NCBI GenBank assembly: GCA_030830415.1
Contig: JAURNB010000164.1
Span: 1 to 7,182 of the forward strand
From: Acidimicrobiales bacterium
Lineage (GTDB): Bacteria; Actinomycetota; Acidimicrobiia; Acidimicrobiales; Ilumatobacteraceae
DNA length: 7,182 nt
Reading direction: 5' to 3'
The translations under genes and the position numbers were made by a program. The notes under the pieces were generated by a model that made no database searches, was not told the origin of the DNA, and worked only from the letters and a program-made list of their open reading frames with translations. Below are positions 6,893-7,182 of the stretch, in pieces (position 1 is the first letter of the stretch; every line of letters starts with the position of its first letter).

Positions 6893-7112
6893 GGCGATTA
6901 GGTGTGATGAAGTGGTACACGGCTCGGCGGTCTTCGAGGCGCCAACCTGAAGGAACAGTGGTCCGTTTTCCGTGCCGTTCGCAGAGATCGTAAGCATGCG
7001 GATCACGTTCAGCCTGCAGTTGATCGATCCAGGCCACTGAGCGGTTGTATTGATAGGTAAGGGTCATTGATGCTGGCGAGGAGCATCCGGAACGTGAGCA
7101 TTGGCGAGCCAT
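6882..7112 (-). CDS. DUF3499-family small zinc-binding-type protein
   Basis: A 76-residue protein that I recognise as the actinobacterial DUF3499 family; its function is unknown. The pattern is MARQCSRSGC (C5 and C10), then LTYQYNRSVAWI, then HAYDLCERH (C44 and H47) and VPSGWRLEDRR. The four residues C5, C10, C44 and H47 would suit a single zinc site (C-x4-C and C-x2-H); metal binding is inferred. An in-frame TAG at 7124-7122, four codons upstream, confines the start to the ATG at 7112. There is no ribosome-binding site, but TAGCGT ends six bases before the ATG, which would fit a leaderless transcript. It is the first gene of the minus-strand run seen here and its 3' end overlaps the likely start of the CPBP gene. 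Presence of this gene near manB is a recurrent actinobacterial arrangement and supports the taxonomic reading. Confidence 0.85.
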   Translation of the reverse strand: MARQCSRSGCSSPASMTLTYQYNRSVAWIDQLQAERDPHAYDLCERHGKRTTVPSGWRLEDRRAVYHFITPNRLAG

Positions 7113-7118
7113 TGAAGA

Positions 7119-7124
7119 ACGCTA
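7119..7124 (-). promoter_or_regulatory. Possible -10 element for a leaderless DUF3499 transcript
   Basis: On the minus strand TAGCGT (7124-7119) fits TAnnnT and ends six bases before the ATG at 7112, placing the expected transcription start at or next to the start codon. The gene has no ribosome-binding site, which suits this. No convincing -35 box is found 16-18 bases upstream. This would be the promoter of the whole minus-strand run if no upstream gene is co-transcribed. Confidence 0.3.
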
Positions 7125-7139
7125 TCCATACCCGATTAC

Positions 7140-7180
7140 GAGGTGGGGGATACATGACGACCACCCAGCCCATATCATGA
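7140..7180 (+). other. Strong ribosome-binding site with an 8-codon ORF, possibly leading into a divergent gene
   Basis: GAGGTG (7140-7145) is a strong anti-16S match placed 8 bases before ATG at 7154. The frame encodes only MTTTQPIS and ends at TGA 7178-7180. That stop overlaps a second ATG (7177-7179) as ATGA, with AGG as the next codon before the window ends. This could be a leader peptide coupled to a divergent gene, or the true start of a gene broken by a frameshift. In actinobacteria a metallopeptidase-family gene often sits beside DUF3499 and I recall such proteins containing an early MRG segment, which the ATG AGG would fit; only two codons are visible, so this is a guess. CATGA (7153-7157) and TCATG (7175-7179) form an inverted repeat around the ORF. 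Confidence 0.35.
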
Positions 7181-7182
7181 GG

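Noticed and set aside
1..7182. Mobile element, defence island, CRISPR array or tRNA-associated integration
   Set aside because: No transposase, integrase, direct-repeat array, tRNA-like fold or terminal repeats were found. The CPBP (Abi-family) gene alone is not evidence for phage defence, because most members are general membrane proteases or of unknown role.

Overview
The window looks like a compact stretch of actinobacterial chromosome. The evidence is the cluster itself: a DUF3499 zinc protein, a phosphomannomutase/phosphoglucomutase (ManB type), a small Trm112-family protein and S-adenosylhomocysteine hydrolase, neighbours that recur in actinobacteria. GC is close to one half by eye, which with the protein flavour fits a planktonic Acidimicrobiia-type actinomycete (Ilumatobacter/acIV-like) better than a high-GC Streptomyces; this lineage guess is inference only. 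No mobile element, CRISPR array, tRNA or rRNA is visible.

Layout. Bases 2-484 (+) hold the 3' part of a YczE-family membrane protein whose start lies outside the window. It converges, with only 10 bp between stop codons, on a run of six minus-strand genes. In transcription order (right to left) these are: DUF3499 protein (7112-6882); CPBP-family membrane protease/abortive-infection-like protein (start uncertain, about 6892, to 6158); an 810-residue GT-C-like membrane protein of the '6-pyruvoyl-tetrahydropterin synthase-related' family (6118-3686); ManB (3678-2317); Trm112-like protein (2281-2042); and AhcY (1952-495). Gaps are short (overlap, 39, 7, 35 and 89 bp), so one operon is plausible. 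The rightmost 70 bp look like a divergent regulatory region with a strong ribosome-binding site on the plus strand followed by an 8-codon ORF.

How the genes may work together. ManB interconverts hexose-1- and 6-phosphates and so feeds nucleotide-sugar and polyprenyl-phosphate-sugar synthesis; the upstream membrane protein has the architecture of enzymes that use such lipid-linked sugars, so the pair suggests cell-envelope glycosylation. AhcY removes S-adenosylhomocysteine, the inhibitory product of methyltransferases, and Trm112 proteins elsewhere activate methyltransferases, so the last two genes share a methylation theme. These links are inference from adjacency and family knowledge.

The most interesting non-coding signal is the 89-bp Trm112-ahcY gap. 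In the mRNA sense it can form a 7-bp stem whose loop contains a 6-base segment complementary to bases overlapping the ahcY ribosome-binding site, i.e. a pseudoknot with the topology of SAH/SAM-II-type riboswitches, though I do not recognise a known riboswitch core. The remaining content is mostly ordinary housekeeping sequence.
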